6,287 nt of DNA from Anaerolineales bacterium (GCA_020432595.1 JAGQGA010000335.1:1-6287), one strand, 5' to 3'. Numbered from the stretch's first letter, positions 1 through 5,943 are shown. A program made the numbers and translations. Notes: generated by a model not told the origin, from the letters alone.

Positions 1-77
1 GATGGCTCTGCTTGGCAAGCATTTTAGCGGAATTCGCTTTTTGCTCTTGACTTTTATCACAGTTGCTTCGACGAGTC

Positions 78-136
78 TTCGAGGAGAAATCCTGCTCATT
101 TATCATTGGGTGCAGGATTTCTCGGAGGACCTCGAA
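78..136. repeat. Intergenic hairpin downstream of the methyltransferase gene
   Basis: A perfect 12-bp inverted repeat pairs 84-95 (GAGAAATCCTGC) with 112-123 (GCAGGATTTCTC) around a 16-nt loop. An outer 7-bp arm, TTCGAGG at 78-84 with CCTCGAA at 130-136, shares base 84 and could extend the stem past a 6-nt bulge. It lies 14 bp beyond the last stop codon of the minus-strand gene cluster, where a terminator or 3'-end stabilising structure is expected. No T-run follows the stem on the minus strand, so it is not a classical intrinsic terminator. It could also be one copy of a dispersed repeat. Confidence 0.5.
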
Positions 137-149
137 ATGACATGGGTCG

Positions 150-608
150 TTACATCAACAAACTCCCCTCATGACGGAGCAGCCACTCCTTGCGCCAAAG
201 ACCACCGCCGTAGCCAATGAGTTTGCCGTTGCTGCCGATGATGCGGTGGCAGGGGATGATGACGGAAATGGGGTTTTGGCCGTTAGCAGCACCGACGGCA
301 CGAACAGCTTTGGGTTTGTCCAGGGCATTGGCAATATCCATGTAGCTAACAGTGCGGCCATAGGGAACGGTGAGCAACTGCTGCCAGACGGTTTGCTGAA
401 AATCGGTGCCTTTGGGGGCTAGATTGAGGTCAAATTCGCGCCGAGTTTGGGCGAAATATTGCGCCAACTGGCGTATGGCTTCGTCTAAATAGGGGGTGCT
501 GGTGGCTTCGGGGTGGCGTTGTTCGACAAAGTAGAGGGTACTAACGGCCGTTTCCGTGCCACCCACTTCAATCAACCCAATCGGAGAATCGTAATAAGCC
601 AGGTACAT
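150..608 (-). CDS. ogt: Methylated-DNA--[protein]-cysteine S-methyltransferase (O6-alkylguanine-DNA alkyltransferase)
   Basis: This is a cytosolic suicide repair enzyme that moves the alkyl group from O6-alkylguanine in DNA to its own cysteine. With the start at 608 it has 152 residues, slightly short for the Ogt/MGMT family. Aligned by spacing to human MGMT, every key residue is present: flipped-base tyrosine Y89 (YGRTVSY), arginine finger R103 (AVRAVG), N112 of the Asn-His-Glu network, nucleophile C120 in PCHR (119-122), H121, and E147 in the C-terminal HEG. Residues 1 to about 60 form the poorly conserved N-terminal domain; the DNA-binding helix-turn-helix and active site follow. I chose the ATG at 608 because it overlaps the phosphatase stop as TGATG, and YLAYYDSPIG is a typical Ogt N-terminus. 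An in-frame ATG at 629 would add seven residues. The palindrome AACGGCCGTT encodes T20-A21-V22. The family assignment is secure; ogt versus an Ada C-domain homologue is a matter of naming. Confidence 0.94.
   Translation of the reverse strand: MYLAYYDSPIGLIEVGGTETAVSTLYFVEQRHPEATSTPYLDEAIRQLAQYFAQTRREFDLNLAPKGTDFQQTVWQQLLTVPYGRTVSYMDIANALDKPKAVRAVGAANGQNPISVIIPCHRIIGSNGKLIGYGGGLWRKEWLLRHEGSLLM
543..552. repeat. Palindrome AACGGCCGTT, copy 1
   Basis: Exact 10-bp palindrome inside the methyltransferase gene, read on the minus strand as ACG GCC GTT (Thr-Ala-Val) in the variable N-terminal domain. It is one of seven exact copies in this window. Confidence 0.9.
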
Positions 609-1123
609 CAGACCGTCTCGCCTTGCCACGTTTGCAGCCGCTGCTGATGACGAGATTCGAGTTTGACTAACGGCCGTTTGCCGCGCAAAAACGCCTTGGC
701 TTCCACATAGCTCATCCCACGATGACGCATCAGATAGGCCGCCGTGAGAGTAGCCGCCCGCCCACGCCCCTTGGCGCAGTGAATAAACACCTTGCCCCCC
801 CGCTCAATCTGGTCGTGGATAAAGGCCACTCCTTTATCCAGCATGTCGGCCGACGGCACGGTAATGTCCAGCACGGGAAGCTGCAAATAGGCGATGTTGT
901 GGGCACGGTAGAGGTCTACATCGTCGTGGCGTTCGGCGCGGATGTTGACAACGGCCGTTATGCCCTGCGCCAGCAAAAAATCATAGTCGCGCTGGTAGGC
1001 AGGGGCACCGCCCAGCCAAAGCTGCGGCAAAATTTCATCAAACCAACGGTGCCCCTGTATTTTTTCGTAGGTAAAACGAATGACGGGGGCGAGCTTGTCG
1101 AATAGATAGTGGAATGGATTCAT
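608..1123 (-). CDS. PTPMT1-like dual-specificity protein/lipid phosphatase
   Basis: A 171-residue cysteine phosphatase. The signature HCAKGRGRA lies at 115-123, with nucleophile C116 and phosphate-binding R122 (CX5R). The likely general acid is D86 in PVLDITVPS. The N-terminal stretch, RWFDEILPQLWLGGAP (26-41), resembles mitochondrial PTPMT1, which dephosphorylates phosphatidylglycerophosphate in cardiolipin synthesis. The region after the signature also fits that group (AAYLMRHRGMSYVEA). A lipid phosphatase role is therefore possible, but acting on phosphoproteins or other phosphate esters cannot be excluded. Residues 3-22 could form an amphipathic helix, and there is no signal peptide. The 3' end overlaps the methyltransferase start by one base (TGATG), indicating translational coupling. 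Upstream of the ATG at 1123 is a pyrimidine-rich stretch with no Shine-Dalgarno sequence, so the gene may depend on coupling to an ORF ending ATGA at this point or on leaderless initiation. It carries two copies of AACGGCCGTT. Confidence 0.85.
   Translation of the reverse strand: MNPFHYLFDKLAPVIRFTYEKIQGHRWFDEILPQLWLGGAPAYQRDYDFLLAQGITAVVNIRAERHDDVDLYRAHNIAYLQLPVLDITVPSADMLDKGVAFIHDQIERGGKVFIHCAKGRGRAATLTAAYLMRHRGMSYVEAKAFLRGKRPLVKLESRHQQRLQTWQGETV
669..678. repeat. Palindrome AACGGCCGTT, copy 2
   Basis: Exact copy near the 3' end of the phosphatase gene. It is read in a different register from copy 1, as aa-CGG-CCG-TTa, giving R150-P151-L152. Confidence 0.9.
950..959. repeat. Palindrome AACGGCCGTT, copy 3
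   Basis: Exact copy in the phosphatase gene, read as ACG GCC GTT (T56-A57-V58) in a predicted core beta-strand (GITAVVN). Confidence 0.9.
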
Positions 1124-1242
1124 AAAAGGAAGGGTAGCAAAAAAGCGGCAGGTGGCAACGTTTTCCCACGTGCTGGCGACAAACGGCCGTTATTTCCATC
1201 AAACGCCGCATCGTACAGCCCCCGCATGATGAACATCAGCAT
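1120..1242 (-). CDS. Possible small ORF between the molybdenum enzyme and the phosphatase
   Basis: An open frame of 40 codons begins MLMFIMRGLYDAAFDG and ends TTA TGA, with the stop overlapping the phosphatase start as ATGA (1123-1120). GGAG at 1248-1245 is too close to the first ATG but about 8 nt from an in-frame ATG two codons later (1236). The frame stays open upstream into the end of the molybdenum enzyme, so the start is uncertain. Both ends are hydrophobic and the middle is polar. It contains a copy of AACGGCCGTT. It would fill most of the 160-bp gap and explain how the phosphatase is translated without its own Shine-Dalgarno sequence. I do not recognise the product. An open frame this short can occur by chance, so this is a weak call. 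Confidence 0.22.
   Translation of the reverse strand: MLMFIMRGLYDAAFDGNNGRLSPARGKTLPPAAFLLPFLL
1182..1191. repeat. Palindrome AACGGCCGTT, copy 4
   Basis: Exact copy in the gap between the molybdenum enzyme and the phosphatase. It is the only exact copy outside a well-supported gene, although it falls inside the weak small ORF (AAC GGC CGT T). Confidence 0.9.
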
Positions 1243-1283
1243 GGCTCCGATAATCTCTTTTATTCTCAATGGCAAACAATCGC

Positions 1284-3869
1284 TTACGCTGTCTCTTTCT
1301 TCTTCAACCCCCGTCTCGGAATCCGCATCGGCAGCGTATGCCGCCGCACGCCGTCATACTGGTACAGCGCATTCGCCACCGCCCCCGCCGTCGGCACCAG
1401 CCCAATCTCCCCTACACCCTTCGCGCCATATGGCCCATACGGGTCAGCCACTTCCACGCCAATAATCTCCATTTCCGGCATCTCCTTGGCGCGGAGAATC
1501 CCGCATTGACGCAGCATCGTGCTTTTCGGCCGACCGTTTTCTAGAGCCAACTCCTCACTAATCGCATACCCCAGCCCCATGTGGATCGAACCTTCAAGTT
1601 GCCCTTCAAACAGCGTCGGATTCATAATCTTGCCCGCATCGTGCGCCGCCGTAATCTTGGCAATCTTGCCCGTTTCCTCATCCAGCGTCACCAACTGCGT
1701 GGCGTAGCTGTAGGAGTAATGGGTGTAGATTTTTTCCACCTTCGCCCCCGGCTTTGTTGTCCAATTAACCACCCACTCCCCTTCATACACATTCCCCACC
1801 AAATCGGCCAAAGAGCTTGTTGCCAAATCAGCCTTCAGCCCCTTGGCGGCATCAATGACGGCATTGCCCACCAGCGACGTAGCGCGGGAAGCGGTCGTCA
1901 TTCCTGACTCTTGTCCCGAAGCAGTGTCTACCTGCACTTCGATGATATGGGGCGGAATGCCGGTTTCGTTAACCAGCGTTTGCAGTGCCATCGTATGCAC
2001 CCCCTGCCCCATCTCCGTCCAGCCGTGGTCAATCAGCACCTTATCGGCGGCCACAATAGTGATCCGGGCTTTGGACGAGTCGGGCATCCCGTTGCCCACA
2101 CCGGTGTTTTTGATGCCGCAGGCCAACCCGGCATACTTGGCGTTGTAGAATTCATCTTTCACGGCCAGCAGCGTCGCCTTGGCTCCGGCTCCGGCTTCAA
2201 TAACCTGCCCAGTAGCCGTCATATCGCCATCGTCCAGAGCGTTGTCATAGCGGAACTGCCAGCGGTCAAAACCGCCCTGTTCGCACAGGTCGTCAATGAG
2301 GCTTTCCAGCCCAAAGGCAGCCTGGTTCACGCCAAAGCCGCGCATGGCTCCACAGGGGAGGTTGTTGGTATAAACGGCCGTTGCTACCACATCCGTCACC
2401 GGGAAACTATACGCCCCCGTCGCGTGCCCCGCCGACCGCTCCAGTACCTTCATCCCCACCGACGCATACGCCCCGGTGTCGCCCACAAATTCCACCTTGC
2501 AAAACGTCAGCTTGCCATCTGCGTCGCACCCAAGCTCATACTCCATCCAAATCGGGTGCCGCTTGGGGTGCATCACAATAGATTCATCCCGGTTTAGCTT
2601 CACCTTCACCGGCCGCTGCAGCACCATCGCCATCAGCGCCGCGTGGCCCTGCACCGTCAAATCTTCCTTGCCGCCAAACCCACCGCCGTTGGAAACCAGC
2701 TTCACCCGCACCTTCTCCTGCGGCAGTCCCAGCAGCTTTTTAATCTGCGTCCGATCCTCATACACCCCCTGCCCCTGCGACAGCACTTCAATGCCGTCGC
2801 CTGCGGGGTAAGCAATGGCGCACTCCGGCTCCATAAACCCATGTTCAATCATCTGCGTTTGGAAAACACCGTGTGCCGTGTAGGCTGAAGCCGCTTTGCT
2901 GGCCGCCACATCCCCCCGGTTGGTGACAGTGCGCGACAAAATGTTGCTGCCGTTGCCGTGAACCGAGGGGCTGTCGGCCGTCATCGCCTGGTGCATGTCG
3001 GTAATTGGCTCCATCACCTCGTATTCTACCTTGATCAACTCAACAGCCTGCCGCGCCACCGCTTCCGAGGTAGCCACCACCCCCGCCAGCACGTCGCCTA
3101 AATAGCGGGTAATTTCCCCTTCAGCAATCATCAGCGGCCAATCTTGTCTAATCAACCCAATCATGCGGTCACCGGGCACATCGGCAGCGGTAAAAATGCG
3201 TATCACGCCATCGAGCGCGGCGGCAGTGCTGCTGTCAATGGCAACCACTTTGGCACGGGGATGGTCGCTAAATTTGAGTGCCCCAAACGCCATTCCATCC
3301 ATTTTGATGTCGTCTACGTAGTGATGCTGCCCCAGCACCAGCTTTTGCGCCTGGTATTTGGGATAACGCGAGCCAACCTTGCCATCGCTCTCCGGCATTT
3401 CCACTTCTTCTTCCTTGCGGATGGCTTCGGCAGCGCAGCTAATGGCATCTACAATCTTTTTGTAGCCAGTGCAGCGGCACAGATGCGGGGTGAGTGCCTT
3501 TTCGATGTCGTCGCGGCTGGGGTCAGGGTTTTTGTCAATCAGGCTGTTGGCCTGCATCACAATGCCGGGAATGCAGAAGCCACACTGCACGCCCCCTTTG
3601 GAAACAAAGGCGTTGGCAAAGACGTTTTGCCGATAATCCCCCAGCCCTTCGGTGGTGGTAATGCGGGCGTTCACCAGCTTTTTCATGGGGGTAATGCAGG
3701 AAAGAACGGCCTTGTCGTCAATTTGCACAGCGCAGCAGCCGCAGGCAGCCTGCGGAGCGCATCCGTCCTTGGGGGATGTAATTCCAGCTACGTCACGCAA
3801 ATAGGTGAGCAGCGGCAGTTCTGGGTCGCCATCCCAGGTTGCAGGCTGTCCATTTAAAATAAATTCCAT
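1284..3869 (-). CDS. Fused 2Fe-2S/molybdopterin hydroxylase, xanthine dehydrogenase type
   Basis: An 861-residue molybdenum hydroxylase. The N-terminal plant-type 2Fe-2S domain has C37, C43, C46 and C58. The helical 2Fe-2S domain has C96, C99, C131 and C133. After a charged linker (about 150-165) comes the molybdopterin part: hammerhead domain about 170-290, then the two cofactor-binding halves. Counting against bovine xanthine dehydrogenase, E402 (GGGFGGKE) and R478 match the purine-binding pair Glu802/Arg880, R510 and F512 (MRGFG) match Arg912/Phe914, and E821 (GVGE) matches the catalytic base Glu1261. GWTEMGQG (616-623) contacts the cofactor. This favours hydroxylation of xanthine, hypoxanthine or a related purine over aldehyde oxidation. 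Size and FeS-Mo fusion without a FAD domain resemble the group called selenium-dependent xanthine dehydrogenase and E. coli XdhD. Selenium use cannot be read from the protein. No FAD subunit gene adjoins it. The start has a strong GGAGGT six bases upstream. It probably leads an operon with the phosphatase and methyltransferase. Confidence 0.9.
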   Translation of the reverse strand: MEFILNGQPATWDGDPELPLLTYLRDVAGITSPKDGCAPQAACGCCAVQIDDKAVLSCITPMKKLVNARITTTEGLGDYRQNVFANAFVSKGGVQCGFCIPGIVMQANSLIDKNPDPSRDDIEKALTPHLCRCTGYKKIVDAISCAAEAIRKEEEVEMPESDGKVGSRYPKYQAQKLVLGQHHYVDDIKMDGMAFGALKFSDHPRAKVVAIDSSTAAALDGVIRIFTAADVPGDRMIGLIRQDWPLMIAEGEITRYLGDVLAGVVATSEAVARQAVELIKVEYEVMEPITDMHQAMTADSPSVHGNGSNILSRTVTNRGDVAASKAASAYTAHGVFQTQMIEHGFMEPECAIAYPAGDGIEVLSQGQGVYEDRTQIKKLLGLPQEKVRVKLVSNGGGFGGKEDLTVQGHAALMAMVLQRPVKVKLNRDESIVMHPKRHPIWMEYELGCDADGKLTFCKVEFVGDTGAYASVGMKVLERSAGHATGAYSFPVTDVVATAVYTNNLPCGAMRGFGVNQAAFGLESLIDDLCEQGGFDRWQFRYDNALDDGDMTATGQVIEAGAGAKATLLAVKDEFYNAKYAGLACGIKNTGVGNGMPDSSKARITIVAADKVLIDHGWTEMGQGVHTMALQTLVNETGIPPHIIEVQVDTASGQESGMTTASRATSLVGNAVIDAAKGLKADLATSSLADLVGNVYEGEWVVNWTTKPGAKVEKIYTHYSYSYATQLVTLDEETGKIAKITAAHDAGKIMNPTLFEGQLEGSIHMGLGYAISEELALENGRPKSTMLRQCGILRAKEMPEMEIIGVEVADPYGPYGAKGVGEIGLVPTAGAVANALYQYDGVRRHTLPMRIPRRGLKKKETA
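2373..2382. repeat. Palindrome AACGGCCGTT, copy 5
   Basis: Exact copy in the molybdenum enzyme gene, read as ACG GCC GTT (T497-A498-V499), 11 codons before R510 in the conserved MRGFG motif. Confidence 0.9.
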
Positions 3870-3875
3870 GCTGAT

Positions 3876-3881
3876 ACCTCC
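3876..3881 (-). promoter_or_regulatory. Shine-Dalgarno sequence GGAGGT of the molybdenum enzyme gene
   Basis: GGAGGT lies with a 6-nt spacer before the ATG at 3869. It is the strongest ribosome binding site in the window and fixes the start, which also gives the correct MEFILNG N-terminus of the 2Fe-2S domain. Confidence 0.85.
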
Positions 3882-3923
3882 ATATGAAGCTGAAAAATTG
3901 GGCAGTCGTCTGACGTTTCCGCT

Positions 3924-3953
3924 ATTTTACAAGGTTGCCCACAGGCGGCAACC
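3924..3953 (-). promoter_or_regulatory. Candidate sigma-70-type promoter with overlapping inverted repeat
   Basis: On the minus strand TTGCCG (3951-3946) and TAAAAT (3929-3924) are separated by 16 nt, a plausible -35/-10 pair that would start transcription about 50 nt before the molybdenum enzyme ATG. A perfect 7-bp inverted repeat, GGTTGCC (3933-3939) and GGCAACC (3947-3953) with a 7-nt loop, covers the -35 box and spacer and is placed where a repressor operator could lie. Only the match and position support this; the -35 box is imperfect and the inverted repeat could instead form a small RNA hairpin. Confidence 0.35.
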
Positions 3954-3967
3954 GTTTTGGCGTAAAA

Positions 3968-4030
3968 AGAGATTGGGAGATTGGAGATTGGAGACTATGA
4001 ACCTTCATCAATCTCCAATCTCCAATCTCT
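3968..4030 (-). terminator. Heptamer-repeat hairpin with T-run after the ABC exporter gene
   Basis: The 7-bp unit GAGATTG is repeated on the plus strand in 3969-3994 (one copy carries an extra G) and its complement in 4010-4030. One register pairs 3977-3994 with 4012-4029 as 18 perfect base pairs around a 17-nt loop. A shifted register gives about 22 bp with one bulged base. The loop contains the small palindrome ATGAACCTTCAT (3997-4008). Transcribed from the exporter gene, the structure begins at its TAG stop (4031-4029) and ends in a run of T (3968-3964), so it looks like an intrinsic terminator, though AT-rich in the stem and unusually long. It also separates the exporter genes from the molybdenum enzyme promoter. 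Origin as a mobile or slippage-generated repeat is an inference. Confidence 0.6.
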
Positions 4031-5831
4031 AATTCTCCCACGGCCGATAATCGAGCGATTGATGACGAAAATAAGTGGTGTACAGTTCGGCATAGTGCCC
4101 GCCGGCCGTCAGCAGCCCCTCATGATCCCCTTCTTCAATAATTTGTCCGTCGCGCAGCACAATAATCCGGTCTGCCGCCTGCACGGTGGACAAGCGATGG
4201 GCGATGACGATGCTGGTGCGGCCGCGCAGCACGGTTGCCAGCGCAATTTGCACCTGCGCTTCGGTGAGCGGGTCAATGCTGGCGGTGGCTTCATCCAGCA
4301 GCAAAATGGCAGGATCTTGCAGCAGCACCCGCGCCAGTGCCACCAACTGTCGCTGCCCCAGCGACAGCCGCGCCCCACGCTCGCCCACGTCGGTGTGGAT
4401 GCCTTCGGGCAGGTCATCGAGCCAGCTACCATCGCCCAACTGTCGGGCTGCGGTTAAAACGGCCGTTTCATCTGCCCCCGGCCGGCCGTAGCGAATATTG
4501 TCCGCCACCGTCCCCGAAAACAAAAACGGCACCTGCGGCACCAGCCCAAGCTGGCGGCGGTATTGGCTCAGGTCAAGGGTACGAATAGAACGGCCGTCTA
4601 CGCCCACATCTCCCGCCTGAAACTCATAAAACCGCATCAGCAGCTTCACCAAACTCGACTTTCCCGCCCCCGTATGCCCCACAATCGCCAGCGTTTCCCC
4701 CGCCGGAATCATCAGCGAAAAATCTTGCAGCACCGCATTGCGCCCCGTGCTGTAATTAAATGTCACCCGCTCAAAGGCAATCTCTCCCCGCAGCCGACCC
4801 ACCGGCTCCTGCGCCGTTTGCACCACCACCGGCTCATCGTCAATTAGCGCAAATACCCGTTCACTAGCCGCCAGACCTTGCTGGAACTGGCTCCAAAATG
4901 AAGCAATGCTGGTAATGGGGTAGAAAAAGATTGATAGTCCCTGCACAAACAAATACCAATCACCCACCGAAACCGCCTGGTTGATCGCCATTAGCCCCCC
5001 AGCATAGATGATAGCCGCCACCGCCATGCCCGAAACGGTGTTCAGCAGCGGAAAAATGCTGCCAAACACCACCACCCGCCGCAGCTGCACCCGATACGCC
5101 AATTCATTGGTCGCCTGAAAATCGGTGTAAATGGCCCCTTCCTGACGAAAATTCTTAGCAACAGCAATCCCACTAATCGTTTCCTGAATCGTGGCATTGA
5201 CAGTAGCCTGTGCCCGCTGCGCCTGCTGCATCGCATCCCGCGCCAGCCGCCTAAATACCAGGGCAATCACCACCACAATGGGGCCAACCGTAAAGGTAAT
5301 CAGCGCCAGCCGCACATTTTGCGTCAACATTACCCCGGCAATCACCACCACCAGCACCAACTGGCTCAACAGGTCTACGGTCAGCGTGACCACGGTGGCA
5401 AAATCCTGGGTGTCGGAAGTGACGCGGCTAACGATGCGGCCGGAGGCAAACTGGTCAAAAAAGGACAGGTCACGGCGCATGACGGCGCGGAAGGCATCTT
5501 CGCGCAGTGCCAGCACCACATCGCCCACGGCCTGCGCGGCAAACCACAAATGGACAAAGTTAAACAGCCAGCCCAGTGCCCCCAGCACCGTCACCACAGC
5601 GGCCAGAGCCAGCAAAAGCTGCAGCTGCGGGTTGCCCGACAGCAAATCAATGCCCCGCGAAATGATGATGGGGGTAATGGTGGCGGTTAGCGAGATGAGC
5701 GTGACCATGAAGGCCACCAGCAGCACTTTGCTCCAGTGGGGGCGAAAATAAGCAGCAATGCGCCGCACCAGTTCGCGGTCGCTGTAGCTGCGGTCATATT
5801 CTTCAGGGTTGAGTCCGCCTGTTAAATGCAT
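4029..5831 (-). CDS. ABC exporter half-transporter (ATPase-competent subunit of a probable heterodimer)
   Basis: A 600-residue half-transporter with a membrane domain followed by a nucleotide-binding domain. Hydrophobic segments lie near 36-56, 69-91, 145-168, 174-194, 255-282 and 292-312. The ATPase domain runs from about 348 and shows Walker A GHTGAGKS (385-392, K391), Q-loop Q433, X-loop DVGERG (481-486), signature LSLGQ (489-493), Walker B with D513 and catalytic E514, D-loop SID (518-520) and switch histidine H545. The signature departs from LSGGQ while the glutamate is intact, the pattern of the TM288-type subunit in heterodimeric exporters. The preceding gene supplies a partner with the complementary defect. 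The substrate (lipid, peptide or drug) cannot be read from the sequence. AAGGA upstream of the ATG at 5831 supports the start. The stop abuts a repeat hairpin. One exact and one near copy of AACGGCCGTT lie inside. Confidence 0.93.
   Translation of the reverse strand: MHLTGGLNPEEYDRSYSDRELVRRIAAYFRPHWSKVLLVAFMVTLISLTATITPIIISRGIDLLSGNPQLQLLLALAAVVTVLGALGWLFNFVHLWFAAQAVGDVVLALREDAFRAVMRRDLSFFDQFASGRIVSRVTSDTQDFATVVTLTVDLLSQLVLVVVIAGVMLTQNVRLALITFTVGPIVVVIALVFRRLARDAMQQAQRAQATVNATIQETISGIAVAKNFRQEGAIYTDFQATNELAYRVQLRRVVVFGSIFPLLNTVSGMAVAAIIYAGGLMAINQAVSVGDWYLFVQGLSIFFYPITSIASFWSQFQQGLAASERVFALIDDEPVVVQTAQEPVGRLRGEIAFERVTFNYSTGRNAVLQDFSLMIPAGETLAIVGHTGAGKSSLVKLLMRFYEFQAGDVGVDGRSIRTLDLSQYRRQLGLVPQVPFLFSGTVADNIRYGRPGADETAVLTAARQLGDGSWLDDLPEGIHTDVGERGARLSLGQRQLVALARVLLQDPAILLLDEATASIDPLTEAQVQIALATVLRGRTSIVIAHRLSTVQAADRIIVLRDGQIIEEGDHEGLLTAGGHYAELYTTYFRHQSLDYRPWEN
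4458..4467. repeat. Palindrome AACGGCCGTT, copy 6
   Basis: Exact copy in the exporter gene, read as ACG GCC GTT (T456-A457-V458), between the Q-loop and the signature. Confidence 0.9.
4589..4598. repeat. Near copy of the palindrome (AACGGCCGTC)
   Basis: Nine of ten bases match. It is read on the minus strand as GAC GGC CGT T, giving D412-G413-R414 of the common VDGR turn after Walker A. It may be a decayed copy or simply a codon-level coincidence at a conserved motif. Confidence 0.5.
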
Positions 5832-5836
5832 AGATG

Positions 5837-5842
5837 TTCCTT
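5837..5842 (-). promoter_or_regulatory. Shine-Dalgarno sequence AAGGAA of the complete exporter gene
   Basis: AAGGAA lies 5 nt before the ATG at 5831 (GGA is 6 nt away) and supports that start. Confidence 0.7.
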
Positions 5843-5852
5843 ATGGAAAAAT

Positions 5853-5867
5853 CAAAAGGGTCTTTTG
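5853..5867. repeat. Small palindrome CAAAAGGGTCTTTTG upstream of the exporter gene
   Basis: Two 6-bp arms (CAAAAG/CTTTTG) surround a 3-nt centre, 22-36 bp upstream of the exporter start. The position would suit an operator or a weak hairpin. I see no convincing promoter boxes around it, so the role is open. Confidence 0.3.
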
Positions 5868-5889
5868 GATCTCGTGGGTTGGCGGATTT

Positions 5890-5943
5890 GGTGCGTGGTG
5901 CGTGGTGCGTCAGAAAACCCATTTGCTACGCACCACGCACCAC
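5890..5943. repeat. Inverted heptamer repeat (GGTGCGT)3 / (ACGCACC)2
   Basis: Three perfect tandem copies of GGTGCGT (5890-5910) are followed, after 17 nt, by two copies of the complement ACGCACC plus AC (5928-5943). 5895-5910 and 5928-5943 form a perfect 16-bp stem. The 17-nt loop equals that of the perfect register of the hairpin at 3968-4030, although the unit sequence is unrelated. It lies in the gap between the two exporter genes. No T-run follows on the minus strand, so read-through within the exporter operon is expected. Confidence 0.85.

Noticed and set aside
47..75. TTGACT at 47-52 as a -35 box of a plus-strand promoter
   Set aside because: No acceptable -10 hexamer is found 16-18 nt downstream, and no plus-strand gene follows.
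2..220. Plus-strand open frame starting at the left edge
   Set aside because: It runs through the hairpin at 78-136 and into the antisense of the methyltransferase C-terminus; no ribosome binding site or motif is visible.
606..629. Upstream start (629) for the methyltransferase
   Set aside because: It would extend the overlap with the phosphatase to 22 bp and add a non-conserved leader; the TGATG start at 608 gives the typical family N-terminus.
1911..2597. Plus-strand open frame of 228 codons
   Set aside because: Antisense shadow of the molybdopterin domain; the translation is rich in His, Pro and Arg and shows no domain.
3144..3857. Plus-strand open frame of 237 codons
   Set aside because: It lies wholly antisense to the molybdenum enzyme, over its cysteine-rich FeS domains, and its product has no recognisable motif. 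The minus-strand gene has a full set of catalytic residues and a strong ribosome binding site.
3968..4030. Repeat arrays as a CRISPR
   Set aside because: The units are 7 bp with no unique spacers between them; inverted tandem repeats explain all of the pattern. The same holds for 5890-5943 and 5989-6041.
5191..5751. Plus-strand open frame of 186 codons
   Set aside because: Antisense to the membrane domain of the exporter; its Thr/Ser-rich product reflects the complement of hydrophobic codons.
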